Shown in pieces: positions 34,533 to 42,849 of a stretch of 64,000 nucleotides of DNA. Source of the stretch: an uncultured Bacilli bacterium (lineage in GTDB: Bacteria > Bacillota_I > Bacilli_A > RF39 > UBA660); contig CAJUMA010000004.1 in assembly GCA_910587065.1 (NCBI GenBank), forward strand, positions 62,001 to 126,000, written 5' to 3'. Both the position numbers and the translations under genes were made by a program. Every line of letters begins with the position of its first letter. The stretch's first letter is position 1. The notes under the pieces are model-generated. The model had not been told where the DNA came from. It did not search any database and saw only the letters and a list, made by a program, of their open reading frames with translations.

Positions 34533-34697
34533 ATGAAAGTTAAAGTATTTGACTGTGATCATGAAAGTGATTTAGAAGCTTCTATTAATGAATTTATTCA
34601 AGATAAAGAGATAGTAGATATTAAATTTAGTGTTTCTGCTTCAGTATTTGGTGAAGAACAGATATATTGTTTTTCTGCTTTGATTGTTTATAAATAA
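34533..34697 (+). CDS. Sporulation protein Cse60-like
   Basis: 54 residues from ATG 34533, behind TTGGTGAT; this start gives MKVKVFDCDHESDLE. The short protein then runs INEFIQDKEIVDIKFSVSAS and QIYCFSALIVYK, which fits what I know of the Cse60 family of small sporulation proteins (sigma-E-controlled in Bacillus). Its biochemical role is unknown. A frame open further upstream would add a hydrophobic leader with no ribosome site and is rejected. Together with CotE and CotY/Z it supports endospore formation. Confidence 0.75.
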   Translation: MKVKVFDCDHESDLEASINEFIQDKEIVDIKFSVSASVFGEEQIYCFSALIVYK

Positions 34698-34724
34698 ATG
34701 ATATAATTTAGATGGTGAATGGTT

Positions 34725-35732
34725 ATGAGTATAATTAAATATGCAATAAGTGGAAGTTTTAGTAATTTTTCTAAAAAGCTTGATCATGTTAGCAAGGAAA
34801 ATGGTATATCTAAGATACGTTTAATGACGAATTTCTTGTATTGCTTTATACTTATTGGTTCGGGATATTCGGATTATTTAAATTATAAATTATATTTAAG
34901 AAAGAAATCGGAAATAAAAGAGTATGCTACGATAAAAACTCAGGATAAATTTTATGAAATTGTAAGTCCTAGTGCTTATAAAGACTTTTTTTCGGTTAAA
35001 GCAAACTTTTTAAAGAATTTTTCAAAGTATATAGATCGTGATAGTTTTTATGCATGTTCATTTGAAGAACTTGAAAAGTTTTTAAAAAAGCATGAGGTGA
35101 TTATGTATAAGCCAGTTAATGGTTTAGCTGGAGCTAATGTGAAAAAAATAGTTACTAGTGAGATAGATAATATTCATGAATTTTATGATGAAATAATGAA
35201 GAAAGATATCTTACTTGAAGGTTATGTCAAACAACATGAAAGTGTTTCTAAGTTTGCTCCAAATTCCGTAAATACAATTCGTGTTATGACATTTTCTTAT
35301 AAGGGTAAATCCGAAATTGTTTTAGCAATGATGCGTTTTGGTAATGGTATTGAGAACGTTGATAATTTTCATAAAGGTGGAATGGGTGTTTTAGTTGATG
35401 TAGAAACAGGATGTTTGGTTGGAAATGCCGTAGATAAAGATGATAATATATTTGAGTCGCATCCTTACTCGAATATTAAGTTTGATGGCTTTAAAATACC
35501 TAACTGGGAATTAGTAAAAAATACTTGTTTAGAAGCAGCGAATGTTAGTGATAAAATTCATATGGTTGGCTGGGATGTTGCTGTTACTGATAAGGGCTGT
35601 ACTTTTATTGAAGGAAATAGACGTGCAGGTTGGGATTTACCACAGGTTCTTTTCAATAGAGGTAGAAAAGATTTAATGAATTATTGTTTAAATAAAATAA
35701 ATGAAGAGGAAGGCACTAATTATAAGGTTTAG
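34725..35732 (+). CDS. ATP-grasp enzyme of the sugar-transfer-associated type
   Basis: 335 residues, start ATG 34725 (ATGGTGA six bases upstream). The ATP-grasp landmarks run in order: MYKPVNGLAGANVKKI (glycine-rich loop and Lys), ILLEGYVKQHESVSKF, VNTIRVMTFSYKGK, and the metal-binding GWDVAVTDKGCTFIEGNRRAGWD. This branch is usually found near sugar or polysaccharide genes and ligates a carboxylate to an amine or hydroxyl on a glycan precursor. The next gene, 12 bases on, is a lipid-linked glycan flippase homolog, which fits. Confidence 0.8.
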   Translation: MSIIKYAISGSFSNFSKKLDHVSKENGISKIRLMTNFLYCFILIGSGYSDYLNYKLYLRKKSEIKEYATIKTQDKFYEIVSPSAYKDFFSVKANFLKNFSKYIDRDSFYACSFEELEKFLKKHEVIMYKPVNGLAGANVKKIVTSEIDNIHEFYDEIMKKDILLEGYVKQHESVSKFAPNSVNTIRVMTFSYKGKSEIVLAMMRFGNGIENVDNFHKGGMGVLVDVETGCLVGNAVDKDDNIFESHPYSNIKFDGFKIPNWELVKNTCLEAANVSDKIHMVGWDVAVTDKGCTFIEGNRRAGWDLPQVLFNRGRKDLMNYCLNKINEEEGTNYKV

Positions 35733-35744
35733 GGGGGGACTTTT

Positions 35745-37385
35745 GTGAAGAAAAATAATTTTGTTGAAGGAACAATTATTGCAACATCTTTGATTGTTTT
35801 AGTAAAAATTCTAGGTATGCTTTATGTAATACCTTTTTATAAAATAGTTGGTTCATCTGGTGGAGCTTTATATAGTTATGCCTATAATATTTATTTGATA
35901 TTCTTAGGCATTTCAAGTGCTGGCTTGCCTGATGCAATAGCTAAAATAATAAGTGAATATAATGCTTTAGAATATCATGATGCAAAAATGCGAGCCTATA
36001 AGATAGGAAGAAAGTTAATTAGTATTATTTCAGTTGTTTCTTTTATTCTTTTATTTGTTTTTGCAGAAGAAATAGGCAAATTTATTATCGGAGATTTAAA
36101 TGGTACTAATAGTGCAAGAGATGTAGCTTTTGTTGTTAGATGTGTATCTCCAGCAGTCTTGCTTATACCTTTTTTAAGTATTACTAAAGGTTATTTACAA
36201 GGACATAAGTATATTGGGCCTTCATCCTTTAGTCAATTAATTGAACAGTTTGTTAGAATAATTGTAATACTTTTAGGTTCTTATTTAGTTCTTAATGTCT
36301 TTGATGGAAGTTTAAAATTAGCTATAGGTATTGCGGTTAGTGGAGCATTTTTTGGTGGTTTATTTGCTCTAATTTATTTAAAAAGAGCGATAAAGAAGAG
36401 CAAACTTGAATTAGATTATGAAGAGTGTGAAGATAAGATAACTAATAAAGAAATAACAAAAAAAATAGTTCTATATGCGATTCCTTTTGTTATTATAAGT
36501 ATCGTTAGCCATCTTTATAATTTTACTGATCAAATACTTGTTTTAAGAACTTTAGAAAATATGGGGTTTTTAAGTGATGATGTAGAGTTTATTGCAGCAT
36601 CTATTTCAACTTGGTCGCCTAAAATATGTATGATTATTAATGCGATGGCGATGGGAATGACGATGAGTTTAGTTCCAACTATTGTAAGTGCTGTTACAAA
36701 AAAACAAACAAAGGAAGTTGAAAACAAGATTAATAAGTCTCTTAGTATGATTATTTTTATTTCTCTTCCTCTTAGTTTAGGATTGTGTGTCTTATCGACT
36801 AGTGTTTGGACAATATTTTATGATGTAAATATTTATGGACCCCAAATTTTAAGTTTAATGGTTTTTTCGGCTTTATTTGGAAATCTATATTTAATTGTTT
36901 CAACTATTTGCCAATCTTTAAGTAAATATAAATTAGTTTATCTTGTTAGTATTACAGGTTTTTTACTTAATGCTTTACTAGATGTACCAATCATGTATTT
37001 ATTTAAATTTATTAATTTTAAACCATATTTAGGAAGTATTACGGCAAGTATTATTGGATATTCGATTTCTGTTTTTATTGGTTTACATGCCTTAAGTAAG
37101 GATAATAATATAAAGTATAGTTTAACAATCAGGAATGTAATAAAAACTTTAATTCCAGGAGGAATTATGGTTCTTATTTTACTTATTTTAAATAAGTTTT
37201 TACCATTTAACCAACTTACAGTAGTTGGGGCGATTTTAACATCTATTATTAATGCAATAATTGGTGGTATAATATACATTACTGTTTCTTATAAGATGGG
37301 TTTAATAGATGAAATATTTGGTCGTGAAATGGTAAATAAGTTAATAAAAAAACTTACCTTAGGTAAGTTAGAGTTAAAGAATTAA
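35745..37385 (+). CDS. SpoVB/MurJ-family polysaccharide flippase
   Basis: 546 residues, GTG start behind AGGGGGGG. About 14 hydrophobic segments with the family opening (FVEGTIIATSLIVLVKILGMLYVIPFYKIVG) and GALYSYAYNIYLIFLGISSAGLPDAIAKIISEYN. The MOP-superfamily members SpoVB and MurJ move lipid-linked cell-wall precursors across the membrane; SpoVB serves spore cortex synthesis. Which of the two this is cannot be settled by eye. It is translated after the ATP-grasp gene. Its stop codon overlaps, tail to tail, that of the minus-strand gene at 37382. Confidence 0.88.
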   Translation: MKKNNFVEGTIIATSLIVLVKILGMLYVIPFYKIVGSSGGALYSYAYNIYLIFLGISSAGLPDAIAKIISEYNALEYHDAKMRAYKIGRKLISIISVVSFILLFVFAEEIGKFIIGDLNGTNSARDVAFVVRCVSPAVLLIPFLSITKGYLQGHKYIGPSSFSQLIEQFVRIIVILLGSYLVLNVFDGSLKLAIGIAVSGAFFGGLFALIYLKRAIKKSKLELDYEECEDKITNKEITKKIVLYAIPFVIISIVSHLYNFTDQILVLRTLENMGFLSDDVEFIAASISTWSPKICMIINAMAMGMTMSLVPTIVSAVTKKQTKEVENKINKSLSMIIFISLPLSLGLCVLSTSVWTIFYDVNIYGPQILSLMVFSALFGNLYLIVSTICQSLSKYKLVYLVSITGFLLNALLDVPIMYLFKFINFKPYLGSITASIIGYSISVFIGLHALSKDNNIKYSLTIRNVIKTLIPGGIMVLILLILNKFLPFNQLTVVGAILTSIINAIIGGIIYITVSYKMGLIDEIFGREMVNKLIKKLTLGKLELKN

Positions 37386-37681
37386 ACCATGTACATTGAA
37401 TTAGCAAAGTTATAGTCAGTAGTGTTAGTGTTAGAATTAATGGAATTAATGGATGATGATTCTAGTTTAGAAAGCCTTGCATCCATTCTATTTAGTTCTC
37501 TTTCGATTTTAGAAAGTCTTGCATCTATATCACTTTCGTATCCTTGAGCAACTGGATATGTTTGCATTTGATACGATGCGTTTGCACTCATTTGAGGTTG
37601 AGGCATTACAGGCATTTGGTTATTGTTATAACCATAACTGCCAAATTGAGAGAAGAAACTATTTCGATCTTTTTTCATCAT
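37382..37681 (-). CDS. Small Met/Gln/Asn-rich protein with C-terminal coiled coil
   Basis: 99 residues, ATG 37681 behind AGGAGTGA. The N-terminal half is low-complexity (YGYNNNQMPVMPQPQMSAN). The C-terminal half has two near-repeats of a short coiled coil (ARLSKIERELNRMD, ARLSKLESSS). No membrane part. Low-complexity Tyr/Gln/Met/Pro-rich small proteins are common in spore coats, but no coat family is recognised. Convergent with and overlapping the flippase gene by three bases; divergent from trmB. Confidence 0.65.
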   Translation of the reverse strand: MMKKDRNSFFSQFGSYGYNNNQMPVMPQPQMSANASYQMQTYPVAQGYESDIDARLSKIERELNRMDARLSKLESSSINSINSNTNTTDYNFANSMYMV

Positions 37682-37743
37682 TAATCACTCCTAATTTAAT
37701 ATATGAGTTTATTTGAGTTTTGTGATAATTGGAGGTAAATTTT

Positions 37744-38382
37744 ATGCGTTTGAGAAATGTTAAAGATTCAATTAATATTGTTAATAACTCTCCTTATGTT
37801 GTTACTCCTACACAGGAGTTAAGTGGTAATTTTAAGAGCTTGTTTGAGGTTGATGCACCAATATGTTTAGAAATTGGTATGGGTAAGGGAGACTTTATTA
37901 TTGGGATGGCAGAAAATTATCCTGATGTCAATTTTATTGGGATCGAAAAGTATGAATCAGTTATGGTTAGGGCAGTTCAAAAGTTAGAAAGTAAAGACTT
38001 ACCTAATTTAAAATTAATAAGAGTAGATGCTGATATTATTAGTATAATATTTGATCATGAGATTACGACACTTTTTTTGAACTTTTCTGATCCTTGGCCT
38101 AAAAAAAGACATGAGAGAAGACGACTTACTAGTGAACAATTTTTGAATAGATATGATAAAATATTTGTTGGTAATCCTCATATTATTCAAAAAACGGATA
38201 ATATTGGTCTTTTTGCTTATTCTTTATCGAGTCTAAGTAAACACGGATATACTTTGGAGAAAGTATCTTTAGATTTGGAGAATGAAGAACTACCAAATGT
38301 GGAAACAGAATATGAGAAAAAATTTAAGAGTAAGGGTGTTAAAATTAACTATCTAGACGCTGTAAAGTATCGGGAAAAATAG
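37744..38382 (+). CDS. trmB: tRNA (guanine-N7-)-methyltransferase
   Basis: 212 residues; ATG 37744 with GGAGG eight bases upstream. It has the class I SAM-binding motif CLEIGMGKGDFI, the acidic end of strand 2 (NFIGIEKYE), NLKLIRVDADI and the TrmB hallmark FLNFSDPWPKKRHERRRLT. The enzyme forms m7G46 in tRNA variable loops. Length is normal. Monocistronic. Downstream, CTTATTTTT and AAAAATAAG (about 38392-38418) form an inverted repeat without a good T-run. Confidence 0.95.
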   Translation: MRLRNVKDSINIVNNSPYVVTPTQELSGNFKSLFEVDAPICLEIGMGKGDFIIGMAENYPDVNFIGIEKYESVMVRAVQKLESKDLPNLKLIRVDADIISIIFDHEITTLFLNFSDPWPKKRHERRRLTSEQFLNRYDKIFVGNPHIIQKTDNIGLFAYSLSSLSKHGYTLEKVSLDLENEELPNVETEYEKKFKSKGVKINYLDAVKYREK

Positions 38383-38496
38383 TTAATTTTTTCTTATTTT
38401 TGCTATAATTAAAAATAAGTGAGTTGAGATAATAAAAAACCTATTTAAATTAATTATTAAATTTGTTATAATTAGTTATATAAGAGTAGGTGAAAT

Positions 38497-39141
38497 ATGA
38501 AAAAGTATCTATTTATAGTAATGGTTCTTTTACTTACTTCGGGGTGTGTAAGTATAAATGATGCATCTATTGATACATTGGCATCTGAGACCTTAAACAG
38601 CAAATATAGATTATATAATCATATTAATAGTGGCTATAAATATTATTTGCCTAGAACCTTAAATTCAACTGTAACAGATGAATATAATGAGATTATTAAG
38701 AGTAAATATTATGATTATTATTTGTATGTTGATTTAGTTGCTTATCATAATAAAAAGATGTCACTTTATGTAGAAAACAATGATATATTCTACAGCAAAA
38801 GAATAGAAAATGGCGATAAATCCGGAATAATTGATATTAAAAGTATTGATAGTGACTATCTAGTTAGAATAATTTATAATTATGCTAAAATAGAAGTTAA
38901 ATGTTCAAGCAAAGATTTAAATGAAGTTGTTACTAATTCACTTGTTATACTTTCATCAATAACCTATATTGATGATGTTATTGCTTCAAATTTAAATAAA
39001 AATGAATTTGCCTCAGCAGAAGAGCAAGTTAATATATTTGATAACACGACTGTGGATACTAATTATTTGGATGAAGTAGATGATACTTATACAGGTAATG
39101 AAGATGATTATGATCCTGATGTTATTAAAGAAAGAGGATGA
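38497..39141 (+). CDS. Putative lipoprotein of unknown function
   Basis: 214 residues with a lipoprotein signal (MKKYLFIVMVLLLTSGCVS; lipobox LTSGC, Cys17). The mature part is polar, rich in Tyr, Asp and Asn, with a strongly acidic tail (DEVDDTYTGNEDDYDPD). First gene of a four-gene set (38497-41018) with an acidic protein, a DUF948-like membrane protein and a YtxH-like protein, which suggests a shared envelope role. Family not recognised. TGA overlaps an ATG of the next frame. Confidence 0.75.
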   Translation: MKKYLFIVMVLLLTSGCVSINDASIDTLASETLNSKYRLYNHINSGYKYYLPRTLNSTVTDEYNEIIKSKYYDYYLYVDLVAYHNKKMSLYVENNDIFYSKRIENGDKSGIIDIKSIDSDYLVRIIYNYAKIEVKCSSKDLNEVVTNSLVILSSITYIDDVIASNLNKNEFASAEEQVNIFDNTTVDTNYLDEVDDTYTGNEDDYDPDVIKERG

Positions 39142-39146
39142 GTTTT

Positions 39147-40292
39147 ATGAGTTTTGTAGATAAGTTTAAAAAAATATTATTCGATGAGGTTGATGAAACT
39201 GAAGAATTACCCGAAAGAACTCCGAAAAATAAAAAAGAAGATAGTAAACATAATGCTTCTGGTTTTATAGATTACCATAATGGAGAAGAGGAAGAAAATC
39301 CAATAAGAGAGATAAAAATTCCTAAAGAAGAAAAAAATGAAGTACATGTAGAAGAACAAGTAAATAAGTTTAATTTTCCTGTAGATACTGAATTTGATAG
39401 GGAAATACCAGTCCGTACAAGAAATTATGATGATATGGATATTAATTTACTTCATGACGAGGAAGATGATATAAAAATAGTTAAGGAAGTTAATTCTTTT
39501 ACGACAGAAGTGGACTCTTCAAGGAAAGAAAGAGATTTGAGAGATTATCGTAAAATTCTTGAGGAAAAAGAAGAACCAGTTAAAGAGAAGAAACCATTTA
39601 CTAATACACCTGTTATTTCACCAGTTTGGGGAATATTGGATAAGAATTATAAGCCAGAAGAAATAGTTGATAGAACGGATGCTTTAACGAAAGTTAATAC
39701 TGGAGTAACTTCGCCAAGAAGCTTTGGGCCAGTTAGTTATAATGATCAACCATTAATTCAGAAAGCTGAGAAACCAGAAAAACAGAAAAAAAATGAAGAG
39801 TTGATTGAATTAAATACAGCAATAACAGATTTAATAAATGAGCCAATTGAAAAAGAAGAACTTCCTAAGCCAAATGTTAAAAAGCCAAGTAAAGTTTCAG
39901 AAAAAAGGGTGCGTGAGAAAGAAGAAAGAGATATTCCTTCGCATTCTATAGATGATATACACGATGATATAATTAAAACCGATGATTATGATAGTATTGA
40001 AGAAGTTACAGCAAGAAATTATGAAAGTAAGCGTATAAATGCGGAAGAATCTGACAATAATAATATAGAGGATGCATTTGAAAGTACAAGTGAATTCGAT
40101 AGTATTATAGAAAGTGATTCCGAAGAAAATATTCAAACAGTAACTGATGATGAGGAAGAATTAGTTGATTTAGATTCAATCGTTAATAAAAAAGCTGATG
40201 ACGACGATGAAGATGACGCTGGTCTAGATAATACAATTGAAACAGATTTGTTTAATCTAATTGATTCAATGTATAAAGATGAGGATGAATAA
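39147..40292 (+). CDS. Acidic, largely disordered protein of an envelope operon
   Basis: 381 residues; ATG 39147 fits the AGAGG site, whereas ATG 39138 lies directly on it. The N-terminus MSFVDKFKKILFDEV is a possible amphipathic membrane helix. The rest is dominated by Glu, Asp and Lys, apart from two ordered-looking motifs: PVISPVWGILDKNYKPEE and SPRSFGPVSYNDQPL. Such layouts occur in cytosolic scaffold proteins near the division or wall machinery, but no family is claimed. Stop and next start overlap (TAATG). Confidence 0.65.
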   Translation: MSFVDKFKKILFDEVDETEELPERTPKNKKEDSKHNASGFIDYHNGEEEENPIREIKIPKEEKNEVHVEEQVNKFNFPVDTEFDREIPVRTRNYDDMDINLLHDEEDDIKIVKEVNSFTTEVDSSRKERDLRDYRKILEEKEEPVKEKKPFTNTPVISPVWGILDKNYKPEEIVDRTDALTKVNTGVTSPRSFGPVSYNDQPLIQKAEKPEKQKKNEELIELNTAITDLINEPIEKEELPKPNVKKPSKVSEKRVREKEERDIPSHSIDDIHDDIIKTDDYDSIEEVTARNYESKRINAEESDNNNIEDAFESTSEFDSIIESDSEENIQTVTDDEEELVDLDSIVNKKADDDDEDDAGLDNTIETDLFNLIDSMYKDEDE

Positions 40293-40621
40293 TGGAAATC
40301 TTAAATATAGTACTACCAATTATAATTAATGTTTTATTAGTTGTTTTGCTTGTATGTGGTATAATTTTGCTAATTAAATGCATATATATAATAGACAAGA
40401 TTAAAGCTATTGCTTTAAATGTTGAAGAAAAAGTTAATAGTTTAAATGCCTTGTTTGCACTTATTTCGGTAATAAGTGAAAAAGTTACTGGCTTAACCGA
40501 GAAGTGTGTAAATTACATTGAAGGCTTATTGCTTAAGATGTTTAACCACAAAGATGAAGAAGAACTTACTCCAGAAGAAGAGGAGTTAAAAGAAATTCTA
40601 AAGAAAGAAAGGAAAAAATAA
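40292..40621 (+). CDS. DUF948-like small membrane protein
   Basis: 109 residues with one long N-terminal membrane helix (IVLPIIINVLLVVLLVCGIILLI), then an amphipathic coiled region (VEEKVNSLNALFALISVISEKVTGLTEKC) and an acidic/basic tail (EEELTPEEEELKEILKK). Similar proteins precede YtxH genes in Firmicutes, as here (next gene 1 base on). Probable structural envelope or stress protein. Confidence 0.7.
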   Translation: MEILNIVLPIIINVLLVVLLVCGIILLIKCIYIIDKIKAIALNVEEKVNSLNALFALISVISEKVTGLTEKCVNYIEGLLLKMFNHKDEEELTPEEEELKEILKKERKK

Positions 40622-40622
40622 G

Positions 40623-41018
40623 ATGGGAAAAAAAGGATTAGGAAAATTATTAACAGGAGCTGCTGTTGGTGTTGGCATTGGAATGATGTTAGCTCCTAAA
40701 AGTGGAGAAGAAACAAGAAAAGATATAAAAAAAGGAGCTAAAAAATTAGCTAATAAAGTAAAAGATGTTGATCTTAATGAAGTAAAAGATGAACTTGTTG
40801 AAGGATATGAAAAATTAAAAAAAGAATTATCAACAATGGATAAAGAAAAAGCTAAAAAAATTGCCAAGAAGAAAATAAATGAATTAAGTGATAAAACACA
40901 AGATTTAATGGAAATGGCAAAGAAAAAAAGTGCTCCGGTTGTTGAAAAAACAGCAAAGGATTTAAAGAAAAAATTAGCTGATCTATTAGCAGATTTTCAA
41001 GATAAGTTAGAAGACTAA
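40623..41018 (+). CDS. YtxH-domain protein
   Basis: 131 residues. The Gly-rich hydrophobic start (LGKLLTGAAVGVGIGMMLAPKSGEETR) is the YtxH domain signature. A long Lys/Glu/Ala-rich helical tail of LEA-like character follows (KKGAKKLANKVKDV, EKAKKIAKKK). YtxH proteins are membrane-linked and general-stress-induced in Bacillus, without known chemistry. The last gene of its operon, with a terminator behind it. Confidence 0.85.
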   Translation: MGKKGLGKLLTGAAVGVGIGMMLAPKSGEETRKDIKKGAKKLANKVKDVDLNEVKDELVEGYEKLKKELSTMDKEKAKKIAKKKINELSDKTQDLMEMAKKKSAPVVEKTAKDLKKKLADLLADFQDKLED

Positions 41019-41025
41019 GCATAAG

Positions 41026-41050
41026 GGTAAGAGAGTTCTCTTATCTTTTT
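41026..41050 (+). terminator. Terminator of the envelope operon
   Basis: GGTAAGAGA pairs with TCTCTTATC across a short loop, followed by T. Confidence 0.75.
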
Positions 41051-41105
41051 GTTTGAAAACATTTCCTATCTTCTGTATAATAAAAAGTATGATTGGTGAT
41101 GTTTT

Positions 41106-42176
41106 ATGGATTTTAAATTTATAGGTGAATATATTAAGTCTTTAAGAAAAGAATGTGGCGAGTCACAGCAACAACTTGCTGAAAGTGTTAATATGGATAG
41201 ATCGAATATTAGTAGAATTGAATCTGGCAAAATTATTCCAACGTTAGATTGTTTAGAAATTATAGCTAAACATTATAATGTATCTATTGGAAAAATGTTA
41301 TGTACAAAAGAGGAAAAGTCCAGTAGAGAAGTAATACTGAAATCTTTATATAAAAATAATGTAAAATTTTATAAAAATAACAAAATATTGAAAATTTTAA
41401 TAGCAATTCTTATGAGTGCTTTTCTTTTATTTCTTTGTTATTTCTTTTTTGCTTTTTACAATTCTGTTAGAGTGTTTTCTATAAGATGTGATGAAGATAA
41501 TTTTAAAGTAACAAATGGAGTTATTTTAAAAACTCGAGATAAGGTATATTTTAGTCTTAATCCTGTATTTTCTGAAGAAAATGTAAAAGACTATTCTTTA
41601 AAGTATAAAATTGATGGAATAGAGACTTCTATTTTAACGGATTCAATTATTAGACCTATTGAGTTTTACGATTCTTATGATTATCAAGAATACATAAATT
41701 TTCCTGATTTTAAAAGGATAATTGATACTTTATATTTGGAAATTAATTATAAAGATGGAAGTAATAAAAAGTATAAGTTAGATGTCATGAAACAGTATAG
41801 TAATTCTAAAATATTTATTAATTATCGAAATAGAAATGAAGAAGTAATTGAAAAAAAATCTTATGTTCAAGATGAGAGCATTACAAAAATAATTGGTAAA
41901 TACGTGGAGTTAGGTAAAATTATTACTGTAATGTATGATAATAAGCAATATCATGTTTTAGTTACCTATAATACTGTATCAGTGATTTATGATGAAAATG
42001 GAGTTGATATTACTTTAAAATATATTTTAGTTGATGGATCAGACTTCCTTAAGAGTGTTGGGAATGAAATAATTTATACTCAAAGACTAGGAACTGAGTA
42101 TTGTAATTTTGATTGTAGCAGTTTCTCTACAGATTATACTTTATTTTTAAATGTTATTAACAAGATTATAGAATAA
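41106..42176 (+). CDS. Membrane-bound XRE-type regulator with extracellular domain
   Basis: 356 residues. Residues 5-62 form an XRE helix-turn-helix (IGEYIKSLRKECGESQQQLAESVNMDRSNISRIESGKIIPTLDCLEIIAKHYNVS, split here only for description). A basic linker precedes one membrane helix at about 98-120 (LIAILMSAFLLFLCYFFFAF). About 230 polar residues outside the membrane end the protein. This is a one-component sensor layout: an outside signal would alter DNA binding inside. Two direct repeats directly downstream (42184-42237) look like its operators. The genes after it code for a secreted protein and an ABC transporter, its likely regulon. Confidence 0.75.
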   Translation: MDFKFIGEYIKSLRKECGESQQQLAESVNMDRSNISRIESGKIIPTLDCLEIIAKHYNVSIGKMLCTKEEKSSREVILKSLYKNNVKFYKNNKILKILIAILMSAFLLFLCYFFFAFYNSVRVFSIRCDEDNFKVTNGVILKTRDKVYFSLNPVFSEENVKDYSLKYKIDGIETSILTDSIIRPIEFYDSYDYQEYINFPDFKRIIDTLYLEINYKDGSNKKYKLDVMKQYSNSKIFINYRNRNEEVIEKKSYVQDESITKIIGKYVELGKIITVMYDNKQYHVLVTYNTVSVIYDENGVDITLKYILVDGSDFLKSVGNEIIYTQRLGTEYCNFDCSSFSTDYTLFLNVINKIIE

Positions 42177-42183
42177 ATAACAA

Positions 42184-42237
42184 GATGTGCACAATTTACA
42201 CATAATATAATATGGATGTGCACAATCTACACATAAT
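42184..42237 (+). repeat. Two 23-bp direct repeats, candidate operators
   Basis: GATGTGCACAATTTACACATAAT-type copies lie at 42184-42206 and 42215-42237; only one base differs (T/C in the middle). The period is 31 bp, about three helix turns, so both would face the same side of DNA. Each copy contains TGTG...CACA dyads. They lie upstream of the secreted-protein gene. Confidence 0.65.
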
Positions 42238-42260
42238 TTTTCTTGCTTTTATGATATTTT

Positions 42261-42303
42261 TTAATTGTAAGAAGTTAACTTTTGTAGTTTTTCTTACAAT
42301 TAA
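42261..42303 (+). repeat. 13-bp perfect inverted repeat in the leader of the secreted-protein gene
   Basis: TTAATTGTAAGAA (42261-42273) and TTCTTACAATTAA (42291-42303) flank 17 bases. A/T-rich sequence and AAAGGAGG follow directly, so the hairpin may terminate, attenuate or protect the mRNA. Confidence 0.6.
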
Positions 42304-42329
42304 AAAAATTTTACGAAAGGAGGAAAATA

Positions 42330-42776
42330 ATGAAAATTTTTAAGTATAGTTTTATGGCATTAGGAGTTGCATTTATTGCTAACGTTGCTTTAGTTAAAGC
42401 ATTAACTTATCCAAATGCAAATGGATATATTTATGGGACAGCAACAATGGCAGCAGGTAAGACAGTTCGATTAAATGGTGAAGTTCAAAAGAGCGACATT
42501 AGTGGCCAATCAATAACTAATACGAGAACGTTTACAACGATAACTGATCCATGTACAGATTGTAAAATTGATGTTAAATTATTACGAAAATTGTCATCGG
42601 GAAATTTTGACACTGTTGGTTCAATTACTTTTAAACAAGGTGAGACTAAAGCTTTTACTTCTCAAAATGTTAGCTATACAGAGGGTGTATATAATTTATC
42701 TTTTAAGAGAAATGGTATAACCGCTGTAACTACTTATGTTGGTTTTGATTGGAGAGTTCAAAACTCAAAAATGTGA
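42330..42776 (+). CDS. Small secreted beta-rich protein of an ABC-linked locus
   Basis: 148 residues from ATG 42330 with AAAGGAGG. A signal peptide (SFMALGVAFIANVALVKALT) leads to a mature domain of about 122 residues rich in Thr, Gly and Val, with one close Cys pair (DPCTDCKID). It ends TTYVGFDWRVQNSKM. The beta-strand pattern suggests a compact sandwich. It is flanked by an XRE membrane sensor upstream and transporter genes downstream, an order known for bacteriocin-type loci, but sequence similarity to a bacteriocin family is not visible. It has its own terminator. Confidence 0.65.
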   Translation: MKIFKYSFMALGVAFIANVALVKALTYPNANGYIYGTATMAAGKTVRLNGEVQKSDISGQSITNTRTFTTITDPCTDCKIDVKLLRKLSSGNFDTVGSITFKQGETKAFTSQNVSYTEGVYNLSFKRNGITAVTTYVGFDWRVQNSKM

Positions 42777-42784
42777 TTAATTAT

Positions 42785-42825
42785 CTAACTACAAAGAAGT
42801 TTAACATTCTTTGTAGTTAGTTTAT
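42785..42825 (+). terminator. Strong terminator or read-through hairpin after the secreted protein
   Basis: A perfect 14-bp stem, CTAACTACAAAGAA (42785-42798) with TTCTTTGTAGTTAG (42807-42820). The T-run is short, so partial read-through into the transporter genes is possible. Confidence 0.7.
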
Positions 42826-42849
42826 AAAAAAGATATTGAGGTAAGTTAT

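Noticed and set aside
37519..37716. Plus-strand frame opposite the Met/Gln-rich protein
   Set aside because: It lacks a ribosome site and overlaps the minus-strand gene, which has AGGAGTGA and a coiled coil.
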